Below the pieces are notes generated by a model, which worked only from the letters and a program-made list of their open reading frames with translations, was not told the DNA's origin and made no database searches. From assembly GCF_034661235.1 (NCBI RefSeq), contig NZ_CP141059.1:186001-250000 (forward strand): 64,000 nt of DNA. Reading direction: 5' to 3'. Origin of the DNA: Nocardioides bizhenqiangii (GTDB taxonomy: Bacteria; Actinomycetota; Actinomycetes; Propionibacteriales; Nocardioidaceae). Position numbers and translations under genes: made by a program. This document shows, in pieces, positions 50,777 through 60,323 of this stretch (its first letter is position 1; the number at the start of each line of letters is the position of its first letter).

Positions 50777-51988
50777 TTAGTCGGCGAACAGGTCGCACCG
50801 GTCGGGGTCGATGTCGGGCCGCTCCGTGAGGACATCGAAGTGGCGCACGTACTGGCGGTGCACGTCGCGGCCCGCGATCCCGACCACGGTCTGGTCCGAG
50901 TTCATGGTGTGCGTCGTCCAGTTGTCCGAGCCGATCCAGGTCCAGTAACGGCGCTCGCCGCGAGCGACGTACGTCGCGCTCATGGCCTTGTCGTGCACGA
51001 AGGTCTCGTCCGCCGGCCAGCAGCCGCCCTCGACCCGGACTCCGGCGGCGAGCAGCTCCGCGCGCGGCAGCCGGCCGACCAGCGGCCCGGCGACGAACGT
51101 GACCCGGGCACCTCGTCGCGCCATCGCGGCCAGTCGGTCGGCGATCCACTCGCCGCGGGAGTCCCACATCGTGAACATCGCGATCCGGACGACCGTGTCC
51201 CGGCGGGCGGGGATGGAGCGCAGCGCCTTCATGACCGGGTCATGGTCGGCGCTCTGGATGCTCGACGGCAAGGCGTACGACGACCAGCCGTTGCCGCGGA
51301 ACTCCCGCATCGGGTTGGCGCCCGCCGGGCGGTCGCGCCGGCTCTCCTGGAACGTCTGCTCGATCGCGTCGTACACCGGTGGCAGTGCCAGCGACCACAT
51401 CATGCTGAAGGCGTGGGTGTCGGAGTAGTCGGTGTTGTTGTAGGACCCGACGACGGTCACCCAGCGACGATCGCCGACCCGCGAGAAGCGCCAGATCTTG
51501 TTGTGGTTGATCGACAGCACGCCCTCGGGGCCGCGCGCCGACAGGTCGGTGAACACGACCCATGACCGGTCCGTCCGATCCGCATTCAGCACGGTCGCCA
51601 GCCGCAGCCCCTGCGGGAAGCGGTACCGGCTCGAGCCGTTGAGGATCACCTGCACGTGGACGCCACGCCGGAACGCACGCACCAGTGCGGGATAGGTGAT
51701 CCGCGACCCGAGGAAGTACGTCTCGACCTTGATGAACTCGCCTGTTGGGACGGCGTCGACGTACCTGGCGAGCGCGCGGGCGATCGCATGTGGCCGGCTC
51801 CGCGGGTCGTTGGCCAGGATCGCGCGGCGGGGCGGGCTGAATGCTTCCGATGCGGCTTGCTCGGCAGCAGACCGGGCAGGTAGGTCCGGGTCCGATCGAT
51901 CCGGGGAGGTGGCGTGGAACGCCGCGCCGACGACCAGTGGGACGAGGACTGCGACGAGCAGGCTGCGGTGCGTCTCGCTGGAGATCAC
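50777..51988 (-). CDS. Secreted phospholipase D-like protein (first copy)
   Basis: The 403-residue protein has an N-terminal signal/anchor (SLLVAVLVPLVVGAAFHATS). The two PLD half-sites are SINHNKIWRFSRVGDRRWVTVVGSYNNTD (first HxK with D replaced by a longer spacing) and VHDKAMSATYVARGERRYWTWIGSDNWT (HDK, then GSDN). The fold is clearly PLD-like and the second site is canonical. It shares architecture with the gene at 62221. Substrate is unknown; secreted PLDs of actinobacteria act on phospholipids or cell-surface polymers. Confidence 0.75.
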   Translation of the reverse strand: MISSETHRSLLVAVLVPLVVGAAFHATSPDRSDPDLPARSAAEQAASEAFSPPRRAILANDPRSRPHAIARALARYVDAVPTGEFIKVETYFLGSRITYPALVRAFRRGVHVQVILNGSSRYRFPQGLRLATVLNADRTDRSWVVFTDLSARGPEGVLSINHNKIWRFSRVGDRRWVTVVGSYNNTDYSDTHAFSMMWSLALPPVYDAIEQTFQESRRDRPAGANPMREFRGNGWSSYALPSSIQSADHDPVMKALRSIPARRDTVVRIAMFTMWDSRGEWIADRLAAMARRGARVTFVAGPLVGRLPRAELLAAGVRVEGGCWPADETFVHDKAMSATYVARGERRYWTWIGSDNWTTHTMNSDQTVVGIAGRDVHRQYVRHFDVLTERPDIDPDRCDLFAD

Positions 51989-52133
51989 GTACTACGACGT
52001 TGTCGGGGCGCGGTGAACCGGTTGTGACCACGGATCCGCGGTCACGCGAACGGCGCGCGGATTCACCGGACAAGGTGGCGACGGCCGTCACAGCAAAGGT
52101 GGATACGTCAACCAACTCGGCTAGCATGGAGGC

Positions 52134-52679
52134 ATGACAGCGCCGCGGTGGCTCGACGACGAGCAGCAGGAGGTCTGGCGAGCCTGGCTCGAGGTCAACG
52201 CCCAGCTCTTCGCGCGGATCAGCCGCGAGCTCCAGGCCAACAGCGGGTTGTCGCTCCAGGACTACGACGTGCTGGTGGCGCTGACCGACGTGCCCGACGG
52301 CAGCGTGCGGATGCGCGACCTCGGCGTGAAGCTGCAGTGGGAGAAGAGCCGGCTCTCCAAGCACCTGACCCGGATGGCGGCTCGCGGCCTGGTGGCGCGG
52401 CGCGAGTGCCACGACGACCGGCGTGGCTCCTTCGTCGAGCTGACCGACGACGGGCTGGCGGCGATCCGGGCTGCCGCGCCGGACCATGCCGCGCTGGTCA
52501 AGGACATCTTCTTCGACGGGCTGAGCCGCGAGCAGGTGCGCGACCTCGGCAAGGTCTGCGCGATCGTGCTGGAGCGCCTCGGTGCCGCGGAGACGGCTCA
52601 GGTCTCGCCCAGCAGGTCGCGGACGGCGAGCGAGCCGAAGACCATCGCCGCACCGAGCGGCGCGCCCGGACCCGGGTAG
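52134..52679 (+). CDS. MarR-family transcriptional regulator
   Basis: The 181-residue protein has the MarR winged helix (ELQANSGLSLQDYDVLVALTDVPDGSVRMRDLGVKLQWEKSRLSKHLTRMAARGLVARRECHDDRRGSFVELTDDG described in pieces here; recognition helix KSRLSKHLTRM, wing CHDDRRGSFVELT). The ATG follows CATGGAGGC. Its 3' end overlaps the convergent dehydrogenase gene by 82 bp. Residues after ~150 (AAETAQVSPSRSRTASEP) may just be that overlap being read. The regulated gene is not evident. Confidence 0.88.
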   Translation: MTAPRWLDDEQQEVWRAWLEVNAQLFARISRELQANSGLSLQDYDVLVALTDVPDGSVRMRDLGVKLQWEKSRLSKHLTRMAARGLVARRECHDDRRGSFVELTDDGLAAIRAAAPDHAALVKDIFFDGLSREQVRDLGKVCAIVLERLGAAETAQVSPSRSRTASEPKTIAAPSGAPGPG

Positions 52680-54139
52680 CGCGACCCGAAGACCGACGTG
52701 ACCGAGTTGCTGGTGGCGTACAGGCCCGGGATCGCGGCCTCGGTCGCGGCGTCGAGCACGCGACCGGCAGAGTCGGTGACCAGGCCGCCCTTGGTGCCGA
52801 GGTCGGACAGCACGAACCGCGCGGCGTAGTAGGGCGGCTGGTCGGTCGGCGTCAGCGCCTTGTTGGGGCCGGTGCCGCCCGCGAAGAAGGTGTCGTACTC
52901 GTCCTCGCCCCGGCCGAAGTCGTCGTCGACGCCGGCAGCGGCGAAGCCGTTGAAACGGCCGACGGTCTCCGTCAGCACGGCTGGCTCGACACCGATGGCC
53001 TCCGCCAGGTCCTCGATCGACTCCGCGGTGACCCAGGTGCCGGCCGCCAGGTGCTCGGCCGGGTCACCTTCCGGCATCGCGATCGCCGGGAGCCGGCCGC
53101 CCTCCCGGTTGTCGAAGACGAACCAGGAAGGGATCCGCTCCGGCGCGGCCGCCATGATCCGGCCGAACCGGTCGTAGGGCAGGCACTCGTTGGCGTAGCG
53201 ACGGCCGGTCTGGTCGACCATCAGCCCGCCGCGGAAGCCGAGGGTGAAGGTGCCGCTGCCGTCGGGCTGGGCCAGGCCCGGGCAGAACCAGCCCTCCCCC
53301 GAGTAGTCGGTCGCCGCACCGGCCTTCGCGCAGGCCTCGATCAGGTCACCGGTGTTGGTGCCCCGCGGGGCCATCGTCCACGCGGCGCTGCCGGGAGTGC
53401 CGTGCAGCTCGCGCAGCTCGGGGCTCCCCTCGTAGCCACCGGCGGCGACGATCACGCCTCGGTGGGCGCCCACGTCGACCGGTCCCGTGGGCGTGTCCAC
53501 GACCACCGCGGTCACCCGGCCGGCGCCGTCACGCCGTACGTCGACGACGTGGTGCTCGGTCGCGAGGGTGCCGCCGTCACGGACCACGATCGCGGCCAGC
53601 CGCCCGATCAGCGCCTGGCCGCCCGACAGGGTCGACCGGCCGGCCGCGCCGGCCCGGTCCCGCTCGACCGGCGGCCGCAACAGCGCCGTCACCGCCGGGT
53701 CGAGGCCGGCCCGGGCGATCGAGACCGGCTGGATCGAGCGGCCCATCGGCACCCGGCCGGGCGCGTCGTAGTACTCGGAGAACGGGATCCACTCGAAGTC
53801 CATCAGCTCGTCGGCCTCGAGCACCGCCACCAGCGCGGGTGCCTGCTGCAGGAACGCCTCGACCCGCGCGGGGTCCGGCTGGTCCAGGACGGCTGCGAGG
53901 TAGGCGCGGGCGCCGTCGGTGGAGTCGGGGAGGCCGGCCCGCTGCTGGACGTCGCTGCCCGGCAGCCAACAGGCGCCGCCGGAGTACGCCGACGTACCGC
54001 CGATCAAGGGGGTGCGCTCGAGCACGACCGTCGACAGGCCGGCCTTCGCGGCGAGCGCGGCCGCGGTCATGGCGCCGCCGCCGGATCCGACCACCACGAT
54101 GTCGTAGGAGGACTGCAGAGGAGCGGGCACCGTGGTCAC
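52598..54139 (-). CDS. FAD-dependent 3-ketosteroid-delta1-dehydrogenase-like oxidoreductase
   Basis: The 513-residue flavoprotein has the FAD Rossmann motif YDIVVVGSGGGAMTAAALAAKAG and then GGTSAYSGGACWLPG. Its C-terminal motif PPYYAARFVLSDLGTKGGLVTDSAGRVLD is typical of KstD-type enzymes, where the Tyr in PYYA is catalytic. A role in steroid or related alicyclic substrate oxidation is likely but not certain. GTG start (TTVPAPLQSSYD follows). It overlaps the MarR gene by 82 bp on the opposite strand. Confidence 0.82.
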   Translation of the reverse strand: MTTVPAPLQSSYDIVVVGSGGGAMTAAALAAKAGLSTVVLERTPLIGGTSAYSGGACWLPGSDVQQRAGLPDSTDGARAYLAAVLDQPDPARVEAFLQQAPALVAVLEADELMDFEWIPFSEYYDAPGRVPMGRSIQPVSIARAGLDPAVTALLRPPVERDRAGAAGRSTLSGGQALIGRLAAIVVRDGGTLATEHHVVDVRRDGAGRVTAVVVDTPTGPVDVGAHRGVIVAAGGYEGSPELRELHGTPGSAAWTMAPRGTNTGDLIEACAKAGAATDYSGEGWFCPGLAQPDGSGTFTLGFRGGLMVDQTGRRYANECLPYDRFGRIMAAAPERIPSWFVFDNREGGRLPAIAMPEGDPAEHLAAGTWVTAESIEDLAEAIGVEPAVLTETVGRFNGFAAAGVDDDFGRGEDEYDTFFAGGTGPNKALTPTDQPPYYAARFVLSDLGTKGGLVTDSAGRVLDAATEAAIPGLYATSNSVTSVFGSRYPGPGAPLGAAMVFGSLAVRDLLGET

Positions 54140-54183
54140 GGCGAAACTGTAACGCGTTCTAGTTTCGGCGGCAGTACGACGAT

Positions 54184-55254
54184 CTACGCGGCGTCGCGGA
54201 TCGGCCCGAGCCACGGCTCGAAGCCGTCCTCGCCCATGTCCGATCCTCTGTGCCAGGTCTCGCCGGGCTGCACGAGCATGGCGGCGAACGCAGCGCGGGC
54301 GTGCTCGGGCGCCACGCCCACGCCCGTCATCACGATTCGCGTGAACGGCTCCTGGTCGCCCCACGGTCCGTGGTGGCCGATGCTCAGCTGGCCGCCGGCG
54401 CCGTCCCAGGCGATGACCCGACCGGGGCGGGTGGGGAGCCAGAAGCAGCCGCGGGAGCGATGGTGTCCCGTGCCGAGCTGCTCCAGCGAGTCAAGGAGGC
54501 GGCCGGGGTGGAACGGAAAGGAGGACCGGAGGTCGAGCTGCCAGATCCCCTCCGCCCCGGTCAGCGGCAGGTCGTGGGCACGCGTCGGAGCGGTCCACGC
54601 CTCGGTGCGGGAGTGGTGGTGGAGCCGACCGGTGAGTGTCGCGTCGTCGAGATCGCTGGCGCCGGTCACGATCGTCGCGTCGGGCCGGGCGAGCGTGCGC
54701 ACCAGGCCGCGCGCGACCGGATCCGTGGCGCCGTCGAAGGCGATCACGTCGGCATGCTCGACCAGCGCGCCGAGCACCTCGCCCACGCCGCGCCGGTCGT
54801 CGTGGGAGCTGTGCACGCCCCGCTCGGCCAGCAGGTCGGCACCCAACAGGGCTTGCACCGGATCCTGGCCGCTCACGGCCGCGACCACGGCGGTCACCCG
54901 CAACAGCCGGGCCAACCCGTTCTCCCGGGCGAGCACCCAGCAGACCTGACCAGCCTCGCCGCCCACCGGCAGGTGGGCGACGATGCTCTGCCAGCGGCCG
55001 TCTCGCGCCAGCCGCTCGAGAGTGGGCAGGACGTCCTCCCGGATTGCGCAGCTGACGCAGGCGTGCTCGAGGGTGATCTCGTGCTGCTCCAGCACCCCTG
55101 TGAGGTCGCTGACGGTCCGGGTGAGGACCTGCCGTTCGACGTCGATGTGATGGCGGACGGCGACCGCTCCGGGCAGGCCGAACTGCAGACCAACCATCGT
55201 CGTCGCCATCGCGTCGGGATCGACACCCGTGACCAACACGACCGGAGTCTGCAT
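54184..55254 (-). CDS. CobW/YciC-like zinc-homeostasis protein lacking a P-loop
   Basis: The 356-residue protein aligns in order with CobW/COG0523 proteins. The start PVVLVTGVDPDAMATTMVGLQ stands where other members have GxxGxGKT, so the P-loop is degraded. The metal motif HACVSCAIREDVLPTLERL, normally CxCC, is here C-V-S-C. The His-containing HHHSRTEAW and the C-terminal CobW_C region (GCFWLPTRPGRVIAWDGAGG) follow. GTP hydrolysis looks unlikely; metal handling remains plausible. It is divergent from the YibE/F gene, with a Zur-box-like palindrome between the two. Confidence 0.75.
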   Translation of the reverse strand: MQTPVVLVTGVDPDAMATTMVGLQFGLPGAVAVRHHIDVERQVLTRTVSDLTGVLEQHEITLEHACVSCAIREDVLPTLERLARDGRWQSIVAHLPVGGEAGQVCWVLARENGLARLLRVTAVVAAVSGQDPVQALLGADLLAERGVHSSHDDRRGVGEVLGALVEHADVIAFDGATDPVARGLVRTLARPDATIVTGASDLDDATLTGRLHHHSRTEAWTAPTRAHDLPLTGAEGIWQLDLRSSFPFHPGRLLDSLEQLGTGHHRSRGCFWLPTRPGRVIAWDGAGGQLSIGHHGPWGDQEPFTRIVMTGVGVAPEHARAAFAAMLVQPGETWHRGSDMGEDGFEPWLGPIRDAA

Positions 55255-55277
55255 GTGGCGGACCTCTCTGGATAGGA

Positions 55278-55292
55278 TGAGAACGATTCTCA
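55278..55292. promoter_or_regulatory. Zur-box-like perfect palindrome
   Basis: TGAGAACGATTCTCA is a perfect palindrome around a 3-base centre. It matches the actinobacterial Zur (zinc uptake repressor) operator pattern TGAnAAnnnTTnTCA. It lies 23 bp before the CobW-like start (minus) and 30 bp before the YibE/F start (plus), so one operator could control both divergent genes. Confidence 0.7.
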
Positions 55293-55322
55293 ACTCTACA
55301 GCCAGAGAGGCAGTGGTGACGC

Positions 55323-56525
55323 GTGGGCCACGGACACGCACATCGAGCCCCTGCGGGCGTCGACGAGGCGGTCGAGGTGGGTGGTCCGGGACGGACCGCG
55401 CTGCTGGTCGCCCTGGGGATGGCGGCGGTGGCCACCGTCGTCGGGCTGGTCGTCTGGTGGCCGTCCGGCGACGCCTCGGAGGTCGAGTCCGCGCAGTACG
55501 CCGCCGACGGCGTGACCTTCCCGGTCGGCGAGGTGCGCGACGTCGGTGAGCCGTGCCCGTTCGACGAGGCGCCCCCGGAGGGCTGCGGGCTGGTGACGGT
55601 CGAGGTCGACGGCCGCGACGTCGACGTCCAGGTGCCGCCGGAGGTCATCAACGCCGGCCTCGCCCGCGGTGACTCGGTCGAGCTTCTGAAGACTCCGGCC
55701 GCTGACGGGGCGGAGTCGACGTACTCCTACTTCGCCACGGACCGGGACGGCACGCTGGTCTGGCTGCTGCTCCTCTTCCTCGTCGTCGTGCTCGCGATCG
55801 CGCGCTGGCGCGGTCTCTTCGCCCTGATCGGCCTCGCCTTCGGTGCGGCAGTGGTGTGGTGGTTCCTGCTGCCCGCGCTGCTGGACGGCGCCTCGGGCGT
55901 CGGCGTGGCGCTCACCGGTGCGTCGGCCATCATGTTCGTGGTCCTCTACATGACGCACGGACTGTCCATGCGGACGAGCACAGCGCTCGCCGGGACCCTG
56001 GTCGGCATCGCGATCACCGGGTTGCTGTCCGTGGTCGCCGTCGCCGACGCGCGGCTGACCGGCATCTCCGACGACGCCGGCGGCGTGCTGCGGGCCTACG
56101 GCGACGGCCTCGACTTCCCGTCCCTGCTGGGCTGCGCCCTGGTGATCGCGGGGCTCGGCGTGCTCAACGACGTCACGATCACGCAGGCGTCGGCGGTCTG
56201 GGAGCTGCGCGCGGCGTCACCCCAGGCCTCGCGATGGGAGATCTACGCCGGCGCGATGCGGATCGGGCGCGACCACATCGCGTCCACGATCTACACGATC
56301 GTCTTCGCCTACGTCGGGACGGCGCTGCTGGTGCTGATGCTGCTCAGCATCTACGACCGTTCGCTCCTCGAGCTCCGCTCGACCGAGCAGCTCGCGGAGG
56401 AGATCGTGCGCACCCTGGTCACGTCGATCGGGCTGGTGCTCGCGGTGCCGGCGACGACCGCGCTGGGCGTCCTCATCGTGGCACCCACGCGACCTGGAGC
56501 ACCACCGTCCCCCGGTCACGAGTGA
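55323..56525 (+). CDS. YibE/F-family multi-spanning membrane protein
   Basis: The 400-residue protein has a membrane segment near residue 30, a ~110-residue exported loop, and six or so helices (LVWLLLLFLVVVLAIARWRGLFALIGLAFGAAVVWW given in parts; LAGTLVGIAITGLLSVVAV; ALVIAGLGVLNDVTITQA; IYTIVFAYVGTALLVLML; LVLAVPATTALGVLIV). It belongs to the YibE/F family. Function is unknown; the divergent zinc-type gene and Zur box suggest metal stress. GTG start. The 3' end overlaps eccC by 53 bp. Confidence 0.8.
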   Translation: MGHGHAHRAPAGVDEAVEVGGPGRTALLVALGMAAVATVVGLVVWWPSGDASEVESAQYAADGVTFPVGEVRDVGEPCPFDEAPPEGCGLVTVEVDGRDVDVQVPPEVINAGLARGDSVELLKTPAADGAESTYSYFATDRDGTLVWLLLLFLVVVLAIARWRGLFALIGLAFGAAVVWWFLLPALLDGASGVGVALTGASAIMFVVLYMTHGLSMRTSTALAGTLVGIAITGLLSVVAVADARLTGISDDAGGVLRAYGDGLDFPSLLGCALVIAGLGVLNDVTITQASAVWELRAASPQASRWEIYAGAMRIGRDHIASTIYTIVFAYVGTALLVLMLLSIYDRSLLELRSTEQLAEEIVRTLVTSIGLVLAVPATTALGVLIVAPTRPGAPPSPGHE

Positions 56526-59500
56526 CCAGCCGCGCCCGACCCGGCGCGGCCGGCGTCGGCCGCACCGTCCCGACGAGCGGGCCCTCCTCCCGGCTGCCGC
56601 TGAGCAGCACGCCGGGCACGGCCAGGTCGCGCAGCGACTGGATCACCGGTTCGTAGAGCGCGCGGGCGGCTCCGCCACTGCGACGGGCCACGACCAGGTG
56701 CAGGCCGACGTCGGCGGCCTGGGCGAGCAGCGGCTGGAGCGCGGCGACGGGGGAGCCCTGCGGCGTCGCGACCAGGTCGTAGTCGTCGACGACGACGAAC
56801 ACCTCCGCCCCGCTCCACCACGACCGCCCGCGCAGCTGGTCGGGCGTGACGTCGGGTCCGGGGAGCCGCGTGCGGAGGTAGGACGCCAGCTCCTCCAGCG
56901 CGGGCCGGGCCTGGTCGGCGGAGGTCAGGTAGTGCAGCAGCTGCCGGTCGGGCACCTCGCCGAGCAGGGAGCGGCGGTAGTCGACGAGGACCACCTGGGC
57001 CTGCGCGGGCGTGCGGGTGCGGACCACCTCGTGCAGGTAGGTCCGCAGCAGCCCGCTCTTGCCGGACCGGCCGTCGCCGAACACCAGCAGGTGCGGTTCG
57101 ACCCCGGGATCGAGCGCGACCGGCGCCAGCCGTGCCTCGTCGATGCCGAGCAGCAACCCGGGTACGTCGGCGCCGGCCTGGCGTCGGACGACGTCGAGGC
57201 CGACCGTGCTGGGCAGCAACCGCAGCGGCGCCGCCTCCTGGCCGGGCCATGCGGCCCGCGCCGCCGCGACCAGCCGCTCGTCCTCGGGTGGGAGCGCGGC
57301 CAGGAAGTGCAGCGGACCCGGCACCAGTCCGCGGCCGGGACGGTCGGTCGGCACCGCCGCCGCGACCCGACGGTCCACCTCCGAGTCGACCGGATCTCCG
57401 AGCCGCAGCTCGAGCCGGGTGCCGAGCTGGTCACGGAGCGCGGCCCTGAAGTCCGACCACCGGGCGCTGGCCGCCACCAGGTGGATGCCCAGGCCGAGCC
57501 CGCGCTGCGCCAGCTGTTGGAGCGTGGGCTCGAGGTCGTCGAACTCGGCGCGCAACGTGCCCCAGCCGTCGACGCAGAGGAAGACGTCGCCGCGTCCGTC
57601 GTCGACGTCGCCCGCGTCGCGGTCGTCGGCGATGGCCTGGACCTCGGCCACGATCCGGCGTACGACGTCGCGGTCTTTGCGCCCGGCAATGCCGGACACG
57701 TGCGGGAGACCGGCCAGGGAGCCGAAGCCGCCGCCGCCCAGGTCGAGCACGTACCACTGCGTCTGCCTCGGGCTGCCCGAGAGCGCCGCCGCTGCCAGGA
57801 TGGTGCGCAGCAGCGTGCTCTTGCCGCTCCGGGGACCGCCGACCACCGCCACGTGGCCACCGGCCCCGGTCAGGTCGAGCACCAGTGGGTCGCGGCGCTG
57901 CTCCCGCGGGCGGTCCACGATCCCGACCGCGATCCGGAGCGGGCCGGCCGCCGCCGGGGCGAGCTGCTCGAGCCGTGGAGGCTCGGCGAGCGGCGGCAGC
58001 CAGACCCGGTGCGCGGCGGGGCCGAGACCACGCATCCGGGCCACCGCGAGGTCGAGGATCGACGGCCCGTCCTGCCGATCCGCGACGTGGGTCGTCGGCG
58101 CAGGTGAGGCCGCGCGCACCTCGCGGGCCACGAACGGCAGCACCAGCGGTCCACGGCGGTCGGGGCGCCGTCGTACGGCGCGGCCGACAGGTGGTCCGGA
58201 GACGTACGCCGCCTGGAACCGGGTCAGCGTCGCCGGGCCCTGCTTGAGGTAGCCGAGACCGGGGACGGACGGCAGCTCGTAGGCGTCGGGCACGCCGAGG
58301 ACGGTGCGGGACTCCTGCGCGCTGAAGGTGCGCAGGCCGACGCGGTAGGAGAGGTGCGACTCGAGCCCACGCAGCCGGCCCTCCTCGAGCCGCTGGGAGG
58401 CGAGCAGCAGGTGCAGCCCGAGCGAGCGGCCGACGCGCCCGATCGCGACGAACAGCTCGGTGAGCTCCGGTTTCGCCGCCAGCAGCTCGGAGAACTCGTC
58501 GACCACGACGAGCAGCGAGGGCAGCGGCGGCAGGTCCGCCCCCTGTTCCCGGGCGCGCGCGTGGTCGCGCATCGACGCAAGATTGCCCGCGCTGCGCAGG
58601 ACCTCCTGACGGCGCACCATCTCGCCCGCGAGGGCGTCGTGCATCCGGTCGACGAGGGCGAGCTCGCCCGCCAGGTTGGTGATCACGGCCGAGACGTGCG
58701 GCAGGTCCGCCATGCCGGCGAACGTCGCGCCGCCCTTGAAGTCGACGAGCACCAGGTTGAGCTGCTCGGGCGGGTGGGTCATCGCCAGCCCGAGCACGAG
58801 CGTGCGGAGGAACTCCGACTTGCCGCTCCCCGTCGCGCCGACGACCAGCCCGTGCGGGCCCATGCCCTGCTGTGCCGATTCCTTGAGGTCGAGGTACACC
58901 TTGGTCCCTGAGCCTGTCGAAGGGTCGGGGCCGACACCGACCGGCACCCGCATCCGGTCGCGGGCGGGTCGCGGACGCCAGCCGGTCGCCGGGTCGAACG
59001 CGTCGATGCCGTCGATCCCCAGCAGCTCGGGGAGCCCGGCGGGCGCTGCCGGTGCAGCGTCTCCCGCGTCGGCGGGGACCTGTCGGGGCAGCAGGCGGCG
59101 CGCCACCGCTTCCGCCGTCGCCGCGTCGCACTGGTCGGCTCGGACCTCGCCCGCGCCCGGGACGTCGATCCGCAGGGTGCCCGCCGCCGGCGGGTCGTCC
59201 GCGGCGCCGACCTCGATGACGGTGGCGCCGCGCTGCCCGCGCACCGGACTGCCCGGCTCGGCGCCGTCGACCAGGAGCAGCAGGTGGGCGGTGCCGGGGA
59301 GGTCGGAGAGGACCTCGGTCAGGGCCGCAGGAGAGGAGCTGACCAACCGGACCGGACCGACCGCGTCGGATCGTGCCGCGCTCTGCGCGTGCGGGAGCCA
59401 CTTGACCCACTCCCACGCGTCGAGCGCGTCGTCGGCCGCGAGCACGGCCAGGGCGAGGTGGTCGGGTACGTGGAGGGTGGCGGCGGAGCAGACCAGGGCG

Positions 59501-60159
59501 CGGGCCAGGCCGCGGGCAGCCTCGTGCGGTCCCACGACCGCGATCCGGTGGTGCCGGCGGAGGTCGACGGTGACCGGGAGGTCGGGAATCGTCCGGTGGG
59601 CCTCGAGGAGTCGGCGCACGGCCGACACTGCTGCCGGATCGGCGTCGTCCGCGGACAGGTCGGCCGGTGCCGCGAGCTCGGCGGAGAGCGGCTGGGGAGC
59701 GACGCCGTACCTCACCTGCAGGAAGGCCGGATCGTCCGGCCGCCGCTCCCACACCCGGTCGCCCTCCGTCGCGACCGCGGGCAGCGCAGCCGGATCCGGG
59801 TGCAGCCAGAGCAGGGCCCGGCGCTGGCCATCGGCGGCGTCGCGGACGGCGACCCGCACGCCGGCCAGGTGACGCAGGTAGCTGCGCCGGGCGCTGGTCA
59901 GCCGGCGCCGGCGCTGTCCCCGTTGCCGGTCGAGCTGGATGCCGAGGTAGGCGACCGTCGTGAGGAGGAACAGTCCGGCCGCGACCACCCGGACCTCCGA
60001 GCTGCCGCCCCCGAGCGACGCGACCAGCATCACCGAGCCGAGGCTCCCGAGCATGGGGATCGCGGTCATCGCCACACCGCCGGCGCCCTCGGCAGCTGGC
60101 AGCCGCGGCGGCTCCTCGAGCGGGATCCGGCCCGAGGGCAGGTCGGGAGGCACCGTCAT
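56473..60159 (-). CDS. eccC: Type VII secretion FtsK/SpoIIIE-type ATPase
   Basis: The 1228-residue protein has two N-terminal membrane helices (about 30-75: PMLGSLGSVMLVASLGG and VVAAGLFLLTTVAYLGI). Three ATPase modules follow, each with a Walker A: VVGATGSGKSEFL (about 435), VVGGPRSGKSTLL (about 755) and VFGDGRSGKSGLL (about 1030). The three-module, single-chain form is the EccC core motor that recognises WXG100 substrates through its C-terminal module. It is divergent from the two esx genes, separated by a 164-bp spacer. The end overlaps yibE/F convergently. Confidence 0.93.
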   Translation of the reverse strand: MTVPPDLPSGRIPLEEPPRLPAAEGAGGVAMTAIPMLGSLGSVMLVASLGGGSSEVRVVAAGLFLLTTVAYLGIQLDRQRGQRRRRLTSARRSYLRHLAGVRVAVRDAADGQRRALLWLHPDPAALPAVATEGDRVWERRPDDPAFLQVRYGVAPQPLSAELAAPADLSADDADPAAVSAVRRLLEAHRTIPDLPVTVDLRRHHRIAVVGPHEAARGLARALVCSAATLHVPDHLALAVLAADDALDAWEWVKWLPHAQSAARSDAVGPVRLVSSSPAALTEVLSDLPGTAHLLLLVDGAEPGSPVRGQRGATVIEVGAADDPPAAGTLRIDVPGAGEVRADQCDAATAEAVARRLLPRQVPADAGDAAPAAPAGLPELLGIDGIDAFDPATGWRPRPARDRMRVPVGVGPDPSTGSGTKVYLDLKESAQQGMGPHGLVVGATGSGKSEFLRTLVLGLAMTHPPEQLNLVLVDFKGGATFAGMADLPHVSAVITNLAGELALVDRMHDALAGEMVRRQEVLRSAGNLASMRDHARAREQGADLPPLPSLLVVVDEFSELLAAKPELTELFVAIGRVGRSLGLHLLLASQRLEEGRLRGLESHLSYRVGLRTFSAQESRTVLGVPDAYELPSVPGLGYLKQGPATLTRFQAAYVSGPPVGRAVRRRPDRRGPLVLPFVAREVRAASPAPTTHVADRQDGPSILDLAVARMRGLGPAAHRVWLPPLAEPPRLEQLAPAAAGPLRIAVGIVDRPREQRRDPLVLDLTGAGGHVAVVGGPRSGKSTLLRTILAAAALSGSPRQTQWYVLDLGGGGFGSLAGLPHVSGIAGRKDRDVVRRIVAEVQAIADDRDAGDVDDGRGDVFLCVDGWGTLRAEFDDLEPTLQQLAQRGLGLGIHLVAASARWSDFRAALRDQLGTRLELRLGDPVDSEVDRRVAAAVPTDRPGRGLVPGPLHFLAALPPEDERLVAAARAAWPGQEAAPLRLLPSTVGLDVVRRQAGADVPGLLLGIDEARLAPVALDPGVEPHLLVFGDGRSGKSGLLRTYLHEVVRTRTPAQAQVVLVDYRRSLLGEVPDRQLLHYLTSADQARPALEELASYLRTRLPGPDVTPDQLRGRSWWSGAEVFVVVDDYDLVATPQGSPVAALQPLLAQAADVGLHLVVARRSGGAARALYEPVIQSLRDLAVPGVLLSGSREEGPLVGTVRPTPAAPGRARLVTRDRGTVVLQVAWVPR

Positions 60160-60323
60160 GCCGGGGAGTCAACCCGGCACGGGCGGCATACGGAACCACC
60201 GCCGCCGCTGCCTGTGGACAACGCCGACCCCCGGTTTCCCGCCGTCCGCGGCGAGGGCACATGCGGGTTCGTCGGCACCGCCCGGTGCCGCCCGCCGACC
60301 CGATTCGAAAGAGGAGCACCACC

